A DNA stretch of 64,000 nt from an uncultured Clostridium sp. (GTDB lineage Bacteria > Bacillota_A > Clostridia > TANB77 > CAG-508). Each line of letters opens with the position of its first letter. Position 1 is the first letter of the stretch. The stretch is taken from contig CAOJZU010000005.1 of assembly GCA_948466265.1 (NCBI GenBank), positions 16,224-80,223 of the forward strand, in the 5' to 3' direction. Below the pieces are notes generated by a model, which searched no databases, was not told where the DNA came from, and worked only from the letters and a program-made list of their open reading frames with translations. This document shows positions 22,766 through 35,023 of this stretch, in pieces. The position numbers and the translations under genes are program-made.

Positions 22766-23619
22766 TTAATTTATTTTTTTGAAGCCCATTCCATATACTT
22801 CACGAGCATTAAATATAGACATAAATGATTTATTATCTATTTTATTTGCAATTTCTCTAATCTTTGCAATTTCCCCTTTTGATGCAACGCACCATAGTAT
22901 TTTTCTTGAAACTTCTTTATACATTCCAGTTGCATTTATTGCAGTACTTCCTCTACCTAACTTATCACTAATTTCTTTCGAAATTTCTTCATATTTGTCA
23001 GAAACTATAAAAATCATTTTTGTGAAGTTAATTCCTTCAGCTATTGATTCTATTATTTTATTTATAATATATATTGAAATTGCTGAATATAGTCCTATTT
23101 CTATCTGTTTTAATGATATCATGTTAATTCCAACAATTATTATATCAAATACTGTCATTAGATTTCCTGTCTTAAACGTTGGAAACTTTCTTGATATTAT
23201 TCTTCCAAGAAGCTCTGTTCCTCCAGTAGATGCTTCTATTTTTAGAATTATTGCTGTACCGCACTCCGCACTACAAGCCCTCCATAAATACTTGCAAGTA
23301 ATTTATCTGTGGTTAGAACTTCTATATTTTGCAATAAACTTTCAAATATATTTAATAATATTGAAAATGATATTGTTCCAAAAACTGCTTTTGCAAAAAA
23401 ATTTTTTCCTAATCTGAGAAAGGCAATAATAAACAATGGTAAATTCATAAGAAGTGTAGTTGTTCCTATTTTTAAATTAAATAAGTAATATAAGACTGTT
23501 GTTATTCCACTAAAGCCACCAGACGATAATTGATTTGGAAGTAAAAATAGTACAATTCCAAGTGCCATGAGCGTACAACCTATAAGTATCAAAGTATAAT
23601 CTTTTATAATTTTTTTCAT
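22766..23619 (-). CDS. YitT/DUF161-DUF2179 membrane protein (recoded, 283 aa)
   Basis: Five or so N-terminal membrane segments, beginning LILIGCTLMALGIVLFLLP with the family motif SSGGFSGI. A cytosolic DUF2179 domain follows (IVSDKYEEISKEISDKLGRGSTAINATGMY). The ATG at 23619 is chosen for GTAGGAG upstream. Two in-frame CGG triplets, 23266-23268 and 23259-23261, are two codons apart in GLVV-GV-GTAIILK, the conserved YGGLLVGxGxGL-type segment. 854 nt minus two is 284 codons. The substrate of the family is unknown. Confidence 0.9.
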
Positions 23620-23635
23620 ATTTTCTCCTACAAAC

Positions 23636-23678
23636 AAAAAAAGCATATATTTGTATTATTTTACAAATATATGCTTTC
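23636..23678 (-). terminator. hairpin with A/T flanks upstream of YitT gene
   Basis: A 14-bp stem AGCATATATTTGTA / TACAAATATATGCT lies between the radical-SAM-like gene (upstream on the minus strand) and the YitT gene, so it probably ends transcription of the former. Confidence 0.75.
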
Positions 23679-23699
23679 TATTCTCTATTAAATAATATT

Positions 23700-24558
23700 T
23701 TAATTACTATATACTTCAAGTACAGTAATTTTAGATTTTCCAAGCTTTACATCTGGATTTCCTTCAGGTTTAATTTCTACATCATAAAATTCTTGTAATT
23801 TTTTTGCATTTTCTTCTTCATGTCCCAAAATATTTGGTAAGTCTTTTGGATTAACTTCAATTTTTACTTTTTTAACTTTTACATTAAATTTCTTGATTTT
23901 GTCTACTATGCCATCATACCATATACTATCTGCTACAAGTTGTGCAAATTCTTCATGATAAGGTCCGTGCTATAATCTCAGTTTCTTCAGAATTATTTAA
24001 TTCATTTTCTTTTACTATGTTTATATTTTTTACTTTTTTTCTGTTAAAGCCATATACTTCTTCTTTACATCTTTCTATTGCTTGATTTAATGTAAGTGGC
24101 TCATATCTTCCTTCTTCAAATTCTTTCGCAAGTCCTGTTCCTGTAACCACTACCATTGGATAAATTCTAACTAAATTTGGTCTTAATTTTGCCAAATCTT
24201 TTGCAGTATTTAGCTCATCTATTTTATTACTTTCTGGTAAGCCAATTCCCACCTGGAAAGATACCTTAAATCCATTCCATTTTATCATTTTAGATGCTTT
24301 TTTTATATCCTTGATTGTATAGTTATACCCACATTTTTTTAATATGTAACTATTAGTAGACTGCACCTCTAGTTCCACTGCACTCACATTATATTCTTTT
24401 AACATTTTTAAAAACTCTTTACTTACTTCACTTGGTATTATACCTACTTTTAGCTTGCTTTTTCTATCATCTTCTCTAAATTTCTCTAGCATATTTCTTT
24501 GTTCTAATTCAGTTTTTCCTGTAAGACTACCAATAAATACTTCATTTATAAGTTTCAT
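23700..24558 (-). CDS. radical-SAM/ELP3-like protein lacking the FeS cysteine motif (recoded, 285 aa)
   Basis: The region from residue 45 onward follows the ELP3-like radical SAM barrel found next to rnc in clostridia: AVELEVQSTNSYILKKCGYNYT, KVSFQVGIGLPES, RPNLVRIYPMVVV, GRYEPLTLNQAIE. However, the N-terminal segment that normally carries CxxxCxxC is absent. The gene starts 19 nt beyond the rnc stop with GGAGG before the ATG at 24558, and the preceding DNA is rnc coding sequence. One CGG at 23965-23967 (EIIA-GPYHEEF) shifts to Gly. Radical SAM chemistry is therefore doubtful, although the C-terminal half looks conserved. Confidence 0.75.
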
Positions 24559-24576
24559 AAACCTATTTTCCTCCAT

Positions 24577-25252
24577 TTAAGATTTCATATTTTCTAATGC
24601 TTTTCTAGCCGCTTCCATTTCAGCCATTTTTTTAGACTTTCCGATCTCCGCTTGCTAAGACCTTTCCATCACATGTGACTTCGGATACAAAATGTTTATC
24701 ATGGTCAGGCCCTTTTTCGGAAATTATAACATACTCTATCTTAACATTTCCATGTATTTGCAATTTTTCTTGTAAAACTGTTTTATAATCTTTTGTTCCA
24801 ACATGTTTACTTGCAATTTCTATAGAATTCTTTAAATTTTCTATTATAAATTTTTCTGCATTTTCTAAATTACTATCTAAATATATTGCTGCAATTATTG
24901 ATTCTATACTATCTGCAAGAATAGCTTTGTTTTTTACATTTCCAAAGCCCTCTCCTTTGCTTGTAATTAAAAACTTTCCAATGTTTAACCTAACTGCTAC
25001 TTCATGCAAACTTTCTTCACATACAACAGTTGCTCTCACTTTAGTCATTTCTCCTTCATTTAACTTTCTATAATTATTATATAAGTATTTGCTACTTATA
25101 AATTCTAATATACTATCTCCTAGATATTCTAACTTTTCATTGCTTTCTACATTATGCATATGAGCATATGATGTATGAGTGAGAGCTTTTTTTAACAAAC
25201 TCTTATCTTTAAATGTATAACCAATACTTTTTTCTATATCTTCATATTGCAT
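24577..25252 (-). CDS. rnc: ribonuclease III (recoded, 224 aa)
   Basis: The RNase III signature NEKLEYLGDSILEFISSKYLY and second catalytic region (ILADSIESIIAAIYLDSN) are present. A C-terminal double-strand RNA-binding domain ends LASGD-GKSKKMAEMEAARKAL. The ATG at 25252 has AGAGGAAG upstream. One in-frame CGG at 24641-24643 shifts to Gly in the dsRBD motif GxGxSKK. The adjacent AGC GGA is out of phase and normal. 676 nt minus one is 225 codons. Confidence 0.95.
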
Positions 25253-25279
25253 TTTTGCTTCCTCTCTACTTTGCACATT

Positions 25280-27539
25280 TTACATGTGTTCATTAAAATA
25301 TTTTTCAAAATCTTCTTTAAATAATGGTTTTGAATAATAATATCCTTGTATTATATCTCCACCAATTTTTTTGATAAAATCAGCTTGTTCCTTAGTTTCA
25401 ACTCCCTCGACTATTGTTTTTACTTTTAAACGTTTTGCAATAAACATTATATAATTTACAATATTATTATCACTACTTAAATCAGCTTTATCAACAAATA
25501 TCTTATCTATTTTAATAACGTCAATTGGCATACTTTGTATCATACTAAGTGAAGAGTTTCCTGTACCAAAATCGTCAATAGAAACTTTAAAGCCTTTTGC
25601 TTTTATTCTATTTAATACTTTCAATATATCAACATTTGAATCAACAGTTGCACTCTCTGTAATTTCAAGGTCAATCTTATCTGTTTCTATATTATATTTT
25701 TTGCAAATTTGTACATATTCATCAATAAAATCTTCATCTACAAAGTGTTCTTTTGAAACATTCACTGCAACAATTGGAACAGACTTAAATTTTTCTTTCC
25801 ACTCAGCTAAATCTTTGCACACTCTTTCAAATATATATATATCAAGTTTTACTATAAACTTGTTTTTTTCGAATAATGGGATAAATTTTCCGAGGTGGAA
25901 TAATCTCTCCTTCTTTATTCCATCTAACTAAAGCTTCTGCTCCTGATACTTTTTCATTACTCGTAAATACTTTAGGCTGATAAACTACTATAAATTCATC
26001 ATTCTTTATTCCATTTTCCATACTAGACTCTAAGTTTTGTTCTTCAATTAATTTATTTTCTAATGTTTCATCAAACAAGTAATAATTACTATGATATAGA
26101 CCTTTTATTTGGCTACGTGCAAGATATGCTTTATCTAATATTTTATTTACATCTGTTTCATCTGGTAAAATGTTATATGCACCAATTGATAAATTAACAT
26201 GTAATACTATATTATTTACTTCTAATACAGATGCTTCTTCAAACAATCTATTTAATAATTCATTTATATCATCATCATAGCTAAATATACTTGCAAATAC
26301 ATCATTTGAAATTCTGCAAGTGATATTATCTTCTGGCAAAATATCTCTTACTTTTTGTCCAAGTTTTCTTAATATTTCATTGCAAAATGCATATCCATGA
26401 ACTCTATTTAATGCCTTAAATTTATCAATATCAACTGTTATAATATACTTATTCTTAGATGTTTTTCCTTCTAAATAAATTGTACCATTTCCCTTAAAAT
26501 ATGTATCATTTCCAAGTAGTGTTACAGAATCAATATATGCCACTCTATATATTTTTCTGTTTTTCTTCTGAGTAGATACTGCAATATATATAGAAATACA
26601 TACTATAAAGCAAATTATAACTAAGCAAAGTACTATAGATATTATTGTAAGTCTTATAAGTTCATACGCAATAGTATTATCTGAAGCTGTTGTTACTACA
26701 TACCAATCATTTATGCCAAGTTTTTCATAATGAATAAAATGAATTTCTCCATCAAATGTAATGTCAAAAGTTCCTTCATTATTGTTTTTTATTCCTTCTT
26801 CCATAGCTTCTAGCTTTTCAATATTTTCTTTGTCTATTATATTATATTTTGTCTTAAAATAATTATATAAATTTGCTGAATTATCCTTAATATTTCCAAA
26901 AGAATCTATAAGTACTATCCCTTTATTATTAACTAAATATGTACCACCTTTCCCAAATAGCCTTCTAAGTAAAATTTCTTTATATTCCGATGTATTAATA
27001 TTTGCCATTAAAACTCTATCTTTACCATTTAGCTTAAATACATGTGAATAAATATTTACTTGAGAATTATCAACTGTACTTGGCCTATTTTCTGATAAGT
27101 GTGTGCAAGTTTCCTTAAAAAACTCATCAATATTTTCATAATTTTCTACTGTAAATCCATCACTTGTTTTCCCATTTCCTTTTTTATCTAATATAACTAA
27201 TCTTGTAAAATGGTAATTTCCTAATTCTTCTCTAAAGCTTTCAAAAATTTCTTCTTCTTTAGTAAAATGACCTTTATTTATGTATTCTGCCATTATATGC
27301 ACAACGTTTTTTTGGTCAGTAATTGCAAGGTTTAATTGTGTTGCTGTTTGTTCACTAAGCTCTGTTATATTTTGATAAACATTTTGGTAAACTAAATCTT
27401 TAATATAACTAATATATATAAAAGATAAAGCAAGCACAAAAATAAATATGCAAATTACCCAAGCAATTGCTGATTTGTTACTTTTATATTCTATATATTT
27501 ATTTTTGCTTTTTCTAATTATTCTTTTTCTTCTTATCAT
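25280..27539 (-). CDS. membrane GGDEF-EAL protein, degenerate cyclase with intact EAL (recoded, 752 aa)
   Basis: Two membrane helices (near residues 25-50 and 295-320) flank an extracytoplasmic sensor of about 250 aa resembling a dCache/PAS-like fold. The GGDEF region has SNDVF at the signature site, so cyclase activity is unlikely. The EAL domain retains SGAEALVRW, DLEITES, IDDFGTGNSSL, KIDKIFVD and IVEGVETKEQ, so c-di-GMP phosphodiesterase activity is plausible. One CGG at 25890-25892 (EIIPP-GKFIPLFEK) shifts to Gly. No strong ribosome site is seen before the ATG at 27539. Confidence 0.85.
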
Positions 27540-27643
27540 AATTCATTTATCTAAATATATTGACTTAGTTTTTCTCCTATCTTCAAATATTATATATCTA
27601 TACTCTATAATAAAAAACAAAATTTTTCAACATTTTTGTTAAT

Positions 27644-28441
27644 TTATTTTTCACTTATTTTTCTTCTTACATATTCATATAGCATTATTCCTGTTGCAAC
27701 ACCTGCATTTAAGCTTTCAGTTTTACCAAGCATTGGGATTTTTACTTTTTCATCTGAAATATCTAATATGTCTTTTGTAACACCTTTAGATTCATTACCT
27801 ATAACAATAACTTTTTTTGTATAGTCCATTTCATAAATATTTTCTGTTCCACTAAGTGATGTTGCAACTATCTTATATTTATGTTTTTTTATATTTTTTA
27901 AAGTAGTTACTAAATTTTCAGCTTCAATTATTTTTACTCTAAATATTGCTCCCATCGTAGAACGCACAACCTTTGGATTATATGCATCTACGCTTGTCTT
28001 AGATAAAACTATTTGGCTTAAACCGCTACTATCTACTGTTCTTAATATAGTTCCAAGATTTCCTGGGTCTTGAATTCCATCTAAAACAAGTATTATATCT
28101 TCTGTATATTTTATTTCTTCCTCTCCGCTTCTCTTTTCAATAACTGCAAGCATTCCTTGTGGATTTACTACATCTGTTAAAAGCCCAAATATTTTACTTG
28201 AAACATATATACAATCATATTTTGCAATTTGGTATAAAAATTTTTGTTCAGCACATCCATCTTCTTTTAAACAATCTTCACACACTATAATTTGTTTTAT
28301 TTTAACATTTTCTTCTATTGCTTCCTTTATTAATTTCATACCCTCAACTATATATTCATTTGATAAATCTCTATACTTTTTTTCTTTAAGCTTTCTTATA
28401 TTCTTGATGGCTTCATTATCTTTGCTAGTAATTACTTGCAT
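27644..28441 (-). CDS. TrmH/SpoU-family RNA 2'-O-methyltransferase (265 aa)
   Basis: Intact frame. The N-terminal substrate-binding part is followed by the SPOUT signature: LVLDGIQDPGNLGTILRT (motif 1), IVIGNESKGV (motif 2), IPMLGKTESLNAGVATGI (motif 3). It probably methylates a ribose in 23S rRNA or tRNA; the exact target is unknown. All CGG trinucleotides in the gene are out of phase (AGC GGT, AGC GGA). It sits 14 nt from mfd. Confidence 0.92.
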   Translation of the reverse strand: MQVITSKDNEAIKNIRKLKEKKYRDLSNEYIVEGMKLIKEAIEENVKIKQIIVCEDCLKEDGCAEQKFLYQIAKYDCIYVSSKIFGLLTDVVNPQGMLAVIEKRSGEEEIKYTEDIILVLDGIQDPGNLGTILRTVDSSGLSQIVLSKTSVDAYNPKVVRSTMGAIFRVKIIEAENLVTTLKNIKKHKYKIVATSLSGTENIYEMDYTKKVIVIGNESKGVTKDILDISDEKVKIPMLGKTESLNAGVATGIMLYEYVRRKISEK

Positions 28442-28454
28442 TTTTATTTCCCCT

Positions 28455-31400
28455 TTACATCTCTTTTAAAAATTCCTTTATCTCTTTTATTATTAGCTTA
28501 TTTTCATCTATCTTGTATGTAATATATGGCAAAGCTGAACTTGAAAATTTTATTTTTTGTTTATATTTCTTAGTTAGTTTTTCTACAATTTCTATATCAA
28601 AATCTGAAATAGATAAATAAAATACAATATTTATCCCTCTTTGAATTATTTTAACTATTCCTTTTTGTCTGCACATATTTTTTATTCTTGCAATTTCTAA
28701 TAAATTTTCTACCTCTTTTGGCATACTTCCAAACCTATCAATAATCTCATCTGTTACATCTATTATCTCTTCTTCATTTCTGCAAAGTGCAATATCTTGA
28801 TATATTCTTATCTTTAAATCACTGTTTTCAATATAGTTATCTGAAATATAGCTTGAAACATTTATATCAATTTGTACATCTTCCAAATCTTCATTATATA
28901 CAGGCTTTGTTCCTTGTAATTCCTTCATAACTTCGTCTAAAAGCTTACAATACATATCATATCCAACTTGTTCCATATGTCCATGCTGGAATTCTCCAAT
29001 AATACTTCCTGCACCTCTTATCTCTAAATCTCTAAGTGCAATTTTAAATCCTGAGCCGAATTCTGTAAAATCTTTTATTGCTTTTAATCTTTTATCAGCA
29101 ATTTCTGATAAAAGTCTATCTCTTCTATATGTTATATAAGCAAATCCTTCTTGACTGCTCCTTCCGAACTCTTCCTCTTATTTGATAAAGCTGAGCAAGG
29201 CCCAATCTATCTGCATTTTCTATGATTATTGTATTTGCATTTGGTATGTCTATACCAGATTCAAGTATTGTAGTGCATACTATCACATCTATTCTTTTTT
29301 CTATAAAGTCTAGCATGATACTTTCAAGTTCTTCTCCACTCATTCTCCCATGAGCATATCCGGACTCTTGCCTCAGGTATAAGCTTTTCTACTTCTTCTT
29401 TCTTTTTTTCTATTCCTTCTACTTTATTATATAAATAGAATACTTGACCTTTTCTTTCAAGTTCTTTTGTTATAGCTTCTCTTACAACTTCCATATCATA
29501 TTCTAATACATAAGTTCTAACAGGTTTTCTGTCCATAGGTGGTTCATATATAACTGACATGTCCCTAACTCCCACAATAGACATATGAAGGGTTCTTGGT
29601 ATTGGAGTTGCTGTCATTGTTAAAACATCTACATTTGTTTTCATTTCTTTTATTTTTTCTTTATCTTTTACTCCAAATCTATGCTCTTCATCAATTATTA
29701 AAAAACCTAAGTCTTTAAATTCTACATCTTTACTAAGTAATCTATGTGTACCAATGACGGCGTCTATTTCTCCAAGCTTTAATTTTCTTATAATTTCTGA
29801 CTGCTCTTTTTTAGTTTTAAATCTATTTAGAAGTTCTACATTTACTCCGAAACTTATCCATTCTAGTTTTAAATGTTTCATACTGCTGATTTGCAAGGAT
29901 GGTTGTAGGTGCAAGGTAGCATACTTGCTTTCCATTCATACATGCTTTAAATGCTGCACGTATTGCAACTTCCGTCTTACCGATATCCTACATCACCACA
30001 CAAAAGTCTATCCATTGGTTTTTGGCTTTCCATATCTCTTTTTACTTCTTCAATACATCTTATCTGGTCTTCTGTTTCTTCATATGGAAAACTATCTTCA
30101 AAATCTTTTTGCCAAGGAGTATCTTTTTCAAAAGCAAATCCTATTACTTTCTGTCTTTTTGCATATAATTCTATTAAATTTCTTGCGACTTCTCTTAAGT
30201 TTGATTTTACCTTATTTTTTGTGTTTTCCCACTCTTTGCTTCCAAGTTTATTTATTTTAGGAGCCTTTTCTCCACCACCAATATATTTTCTTATATTGTC
30301 TAGTGAATCTGTTGGAACATATAGCACATCCTGCCCTGTATATTTTATTTTTATATAATCTTTTGTAATTCCATCTGCCTTTATTGTATTTACGCCTATA
30401 TACTGCCCAATACCATTTGTTTTATGAACTACATAATCTCCTATTTTTAAATCACTAAATGTAATTTTTTCAGCTTCTCTAAATTCTGATAAACGTTTAG
30501 TTTTCGGCTTATATAATTTTTCTTCGCTCTCCTTAACTCCAAACATATTTTGAAAATTATCTTCTATTTTTTTTACTTCTTCATGACTTAAAGATATAAC
30601 ATTTTCTTTTTCTTTTGTTATATCTTGTGAATCTAAATATATAATTTTGAATGTTGAAGCAAATTTTAAAAGATATCTTAAGTCTATCATATTTTCTAAG
30701 ATGTATGGAATATTCTTTTCTCTATCTATTAAATCTGAAATCATAAGTTTATTGTCATTTAAAATATTCTCTGCTCTTAACTTTATTTTATTTATTTCAT
30801 CAAATGCTATTATAGTATCTTCTGGAAAATATTCTAAAATATTCCCCTTTGGTTCTTTTTCTACTTCTTCTGATATAGGAAAAATTTTTATTTGATTAAT
30901 ATTTTCAGTTGACCTTTGAGACTGTATATCAAAGTATCTTATCTGATCAATTTCTTCTCCAAAAAATTCTATTCTAATTCCTTTTTTATTTGAAATAGCA
31001 ATATCTAAAATGTCTCCTCTTAAACTAAATGTTCCTTTTCCTTCCACCAAGTCACATCTTTCATATCCTAAAGTAACCAACTTTTCCTTTATTTCTTCTA
31101 AATTATATTCATTTGCAACCATTAATTTTAAAATACTATTTTGCATAACCTTTTGATTCAGGATTGGCTGCATTAAAGTTTCAGTACTTATAACTACAAT
31201 TTCAGCTTCATTATTATATATTTTAATAATACCTTCAATTCTAGCATGTAATATATCCATGCTTTGTGCATCATAGCTATATGTAACTATATCCTTTTTT
31301 GGTATATATGCCGTTTTTTTATTTAGCTTCTTAAGGCTTTTATTTAGGTTTTGTGCTTGAAGCTCGTTGTATGTAATAATAAGTATAGTCCTTTTACTTT

Positions 31401-31524
31401 TTTCTCTTAAATCAGAAATTATACATGCTTTAGATACGTCAGATAAACCCAATATTGTTATTGGGTTTATTTTTTCTATTTTTTCTAGGCTTAAAATTTC
31501 GCTTAAAGTTGTACTCACTGTCAT
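28455..31524 (-). CDS. mfd: transcription-repair coupling factor Mfd (recoded, 1021 aa)
   Basis: Order of domains: N-terminal UvrB-homology module, RNAP-interacting CarD-like domain ([19 protein letters not shown]), then a RecG-type translocase with P-loop GDVGY-GKTE, DEEH box ([10 protein letters not shown]), [10 protein letters not shown] and [17 protein letters not shown]. Four in-frame CGG triplets shift to Gly: 29980-29982 in the P-loop, 29847-29849 ([11 protein letters not shown]), 29360-29362 (ARV-GYAHGRM) and 29164-29166 in motif VI. 3,070 nt minus four is 1,022 codons. TTC GGC in [11 protein letters not shown] is out of phase and needs no shift. Confidence 0.96.
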
Positions 31525-31623
31525 TTTACTCCTTTTGCTTGATGTTATATATTATACACCTTTTGTTTTAAAATTACAATGCCAACAAATTTGAGATACA
31601 GATTGCGACCTCAAATTCAGGAA

Positions 31624-32456
31624 TTAGTTTTCTTTTATTATTTTTTCTACTTCTTCTTTGCTTAATTCTATTATTTCACATATTGTCTCTATTTCAATAT
31701 GCTTTTTGTACATACTTAACACGATTTTTTTCTTGTTTTTTTCAATTCCTTGTTCGATTCCTTTTTTTCTTTCTTGGTTTGCAAGTGATATTTTATCTCT
31801 TAGGTCTTTTTCTCTTTGGTAGTATAGTTCTCTTGTCTCTGGATCTGCCGTTATTCTCTCTAATTCTTCTATTGCTTCTTTTAATTCTTTATCCACATCT
31901 TTATTCATATCTATACTTTCCCCCTTTATAAAATTAAACCAATCTATTTTCTTTATATCTTTCTCACTTTGTAATTTGTTTAACTCTATTATATGTATTT
32001 CCAATCTATCCGTCAATTGAACATCTTTATGCTTAGTTTCCCTTATTTCCCATTTTGTGTGTCCTTCTTCTAGTTTTTTAAGTCTTTTCAAATTATCTAC
32101 TAATATGAGAATTGCTATTGTTTTATCTAGGGTTTCATAGTCCCCACCTTTTTTCAAATCCGCTGTATAAGTTTTTGCCCAATAATATAATAGTCTTTCT
32201 GGCATATAGTCTAAATTTTCAACCTGCATCTCTATGGCTACTTTTGTTCCATCATTTAATTTTGCTTTTATGTCTATTCTTCCTATTTTGTCATCTTTTT
32301 CTTCTCCTATTAATCTTTTGCTTGTGTCTAAGCCTAGGCTTCCAATTTCTATGCCTAGTATTCTTTCTAAAAATTTTTTGTTATTCTTTCATTTCTTGTT
32401 TTTCCAAATATCATTTGGAAAATTACATCGTTTGTTACTTTTAGTTTTTCTTTCAT
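31624..32456 (-). pseudogene. Rpn-family PD-(D/E)XK nuclease / putative transposase with a homopolymer frameshift
   Basis: N-terminal NDVIFQMIFGKTRNE, nuclease motif RIDIKAKLNDGTKVAIEMQV and a C-terminal helical part (Lys/Glu-rich) mark the Rpn recombination-promoting nuclease family. The frame breaks at 32380-32392, in an A6-T5 run on the minus strand where one T appears to be missing; there is no CGG here. 833 nt plus one is 278 codons. This is therefore a conventional single-base deletion, or a transcriptional slippage site, and it contrasts with all other breaks in the window. The start ATG 32456 has AAAGGA upstream. Confidence 0.8.
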
Positions 32457-32831
32457 ATTTTTTCCTTTCCTATTATATCTTAACTTACTGGTTTTATCAA
32501 GATATAACCTTATTATTTTTTGTTTGATGTTTTTTTTGGAGATTTTCCAAAGATAGTTTTAGGACTTCCCTAAGTTGTATTGATTTAAATTTTTTTGAAT
32601 AGTACATTTGAAAATAATGTACTATATATTTTATATAATGCTGATTCGAAATTGTCAAGAAAAAGCATTCGACAAAATTCGGGCCTTTTGCTAAAATTAA
32701 GAAAACATTAGGATGTTCCAGAAGTTTTTACGCTCCCAGTTATTTGCCTTGCAAATAACTCTATAAACTCTTGAACAAAAATTTATGTTGTGATAATATA
32801 TTTAAAAATATATTAGTAAAGGAAAAAACAG
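32457..32831. other. gene-free interval between rpn and tex
   Basis: 375 bases without a supportable gene. It contains a 10-bp hairpin AGTTATTTGC / GCAAATAACT at about 32738-32760 with no T-tract, short AT-rich runs and probably the promoter of tex. Nothing else is recognisable. Confidence 0.5.
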
Positions 32832-34993
32832 ATGGAAAAGATTATCGAAATAATTGCAAGTGAATTGCAAATAAAAAAATTTCAAGTAGAAAATACTGTA
32901 AAATTAATTGATGAAGGAAATACTATTCCCTTTATTGCAAGATATAGAAAAGAAGCTACTCGGGAATTTAAGTGATGAAATTTTAAGAAATTTAAATGAT
33001 AGACTGAGCTACTTAAGAAATCTTGAAAAAAGAAAAGAAGAAGTTATTAAATCTATTGAAGAACAAGGAAAGCTTACAGACGAAATCTCAAAAAAGGTAG
33101 AAACTGCTATTACTTTAGCAGAAGTTGAAGATATTTATAGACCATATAAACAAAAAAAGAAAACAAGAGCTACAATTGCTAAATCAAAAGGGCTAGAGCC
33201 TTTAAGTATAATTATCTATCTTCAAAATGAAACTATGGATATAGAAAAAATTTCTCTTGAATATGTTAACCCTGAAAAAGAAGTACACTCAGTAGAAGAA
33301 GCAATTTCAGGAGCTTTAGACATTATTGCAGAAAATATATCAGATAATGCAGATTACAGAAAGCACATAAAAAAATTATATTATAGAGAAGGTTTTATAG
33401 TATCAAAAGCTTCAAATGAAGATGAAAAAACTAATTATGAAATGTATTATGATTATAGAGAAAAAATTAGCCAAATTCCAAGTCATAGGATACTTGCAAT
33501 TAACAGAGGTGAAAAGGAAGAAGCTTTAAAAGTTAAACTTGAAAAGCCAGAAGATAAAATTATAGAGTATATGGAAAATGACATTATAAAGGGAAAAAAC
33601 CAATTTGTAGAAATGCTAAAAGAAACTATACTTGACTCTTTCAAAAGATTAATAGAACCTTCTGTTGAAAGAGAAATACGTTCTGATTTAACAGAAAAAG
33701 CAGAAACTCAGGCAATAAAAGTATTTGGTAAAAATGCAAAGCAACTTCTACTTGGTGCCCCAATAAAACGGCAAAACTGTTATGGGCTTTGACCCTGCAT
33801 ATAGAACAGGTTGCAAAATTGCTGTAATTGATGAAACTGGAAAAGTATTAGATACTGAAACTGTCTACCCTACTGCACCACAAAATGATGTAGAAGGTGC
33901 AAAAGAAAAGCTTCTAAATCTAATTAAAAAAGATAAAGTAGATATGATTGCAATTGGAAATGGTACTGCATCTAGAGAATCTGAAATGTTTGTTTCTGAT
34001 ATGATAAAATCAGCTGATAGAGAGGTTAATTATGCAATAGTAAGTGAAGCTGGTGCTTCAGTTTATTCTGCTTCAAAACTTGCAACCGAAGAATATCCTG
34101 ATATTAATGTATCCATTAGAGGTGCAATATCAATTGCAAGACGTCTTCAAGACCCTCTTTGTGAACTTGTAAAAATAGATCCTAAAGCAATTGGAGTTGG
34201 ACAGTACCAACATGATGTTAATCAAAAAGTATTAGGTGAAAGTCTAACAGGTGTTGTAGAAGATGCGGTAAATAAAGTGGGTGTTGATATTAATACTTCA
34301 ACGCCTTCTCTTCTATCTTATGTGTCAGGAATTAATTCAGGAATTGCAAAGAACATCGTAAAATATAGAGACGAAAATGGTAAATTCACAAATAGGAAAG
34401 AGTTTCTAAAAGTTCCTAAACTTCGGAAAATCAACTTTCGAACAATGTTCTGGTTTCTTAAGAATACTAGACCGGTGACAACGCTTTGGATATAACAGCT
34501 GTCCATCCAGATAACTATGAGCAAACAGAAAAATTATTAAAAAGTGTTGGTTTTGATAAAGAAGATTTAAAAGATAAAGAAAAATTGCAAAAGTTAAAGG
34601 AAAAATTAAAAAATATTGATATAGAAAAAACTGCAAAAGAATTAGAAATTGGTGATATTACTTTGCAAGATATAATATCAGAGCTTATAAAACCTGGTCG
34701 TGATCCAAGAGAAGAAATGCCTAAACCTATACTTAGGTCTGATGTATTGAAATTTGAAGATTTAGTAGAAGGTATGATTTTAAACGGAACTATAAGAAAT
34801 GTAATAGATTTCGGTGCATTTGTAGATATCGGTGTAAAACATGACCGGACTAATTCATATTTCAGAAATGAGTAACAAATTTATAAGGCATCCATCTGAA
34901 ATAGTTTCTGTTGGAGATATTGTTAAGGTAAAGGTTATCAAAATAGATAAAGAAAAGCAAAAAGCTTCTCTAAGTATGAAGTTAGATAGTTAA
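32832..34993 (+). CDS. tex: Tex-family RNA-binding transcription accessory protein (recoded, 718 aa)
   Basis: Domains in order: Tex N-terminal helices (IPFIARYRKEAT-GNLSDE), YqgF/RNase H-like (IK-GKTVMGFDPAYRTGCKIAV), helix-hairpin-helix region (LKVPKL-GKSTFEQCSGFLRILD-GDN), and an S1 domain (FVDIGVKHD-GLIHISEMS). Five in-frame CGG triplets shift to Gly: 32961-32963, 33769-33771, 34424-34426, 34473-34475 and 34846-34848. Nearby TTC GGT and ATC GGT are out of phase and normal. 2,162 nt minus five is 719 codons. Confidence 0.95.
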
Positions 34994-35023
34994 AAAACTC
35001 TCGGGACAACCCGAGAGTTTTTT
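34992..35023 (+). terminator. bidirectional intrinsic terminator
   Basis: A perfect stem AAAAAACTCTCGGG / CCCGAGAGTTTTTT with a 4-nt loop lies between the convergent tex and divIVA genes and overlaps the divIVA stop. Confidence 0.92.

Noticed and set aside
32737..32761. Hairpin between rpn and tex as a terminator
   Set aside because: The stem is good but lacks a T-tract on either strand, so its role is undecided.
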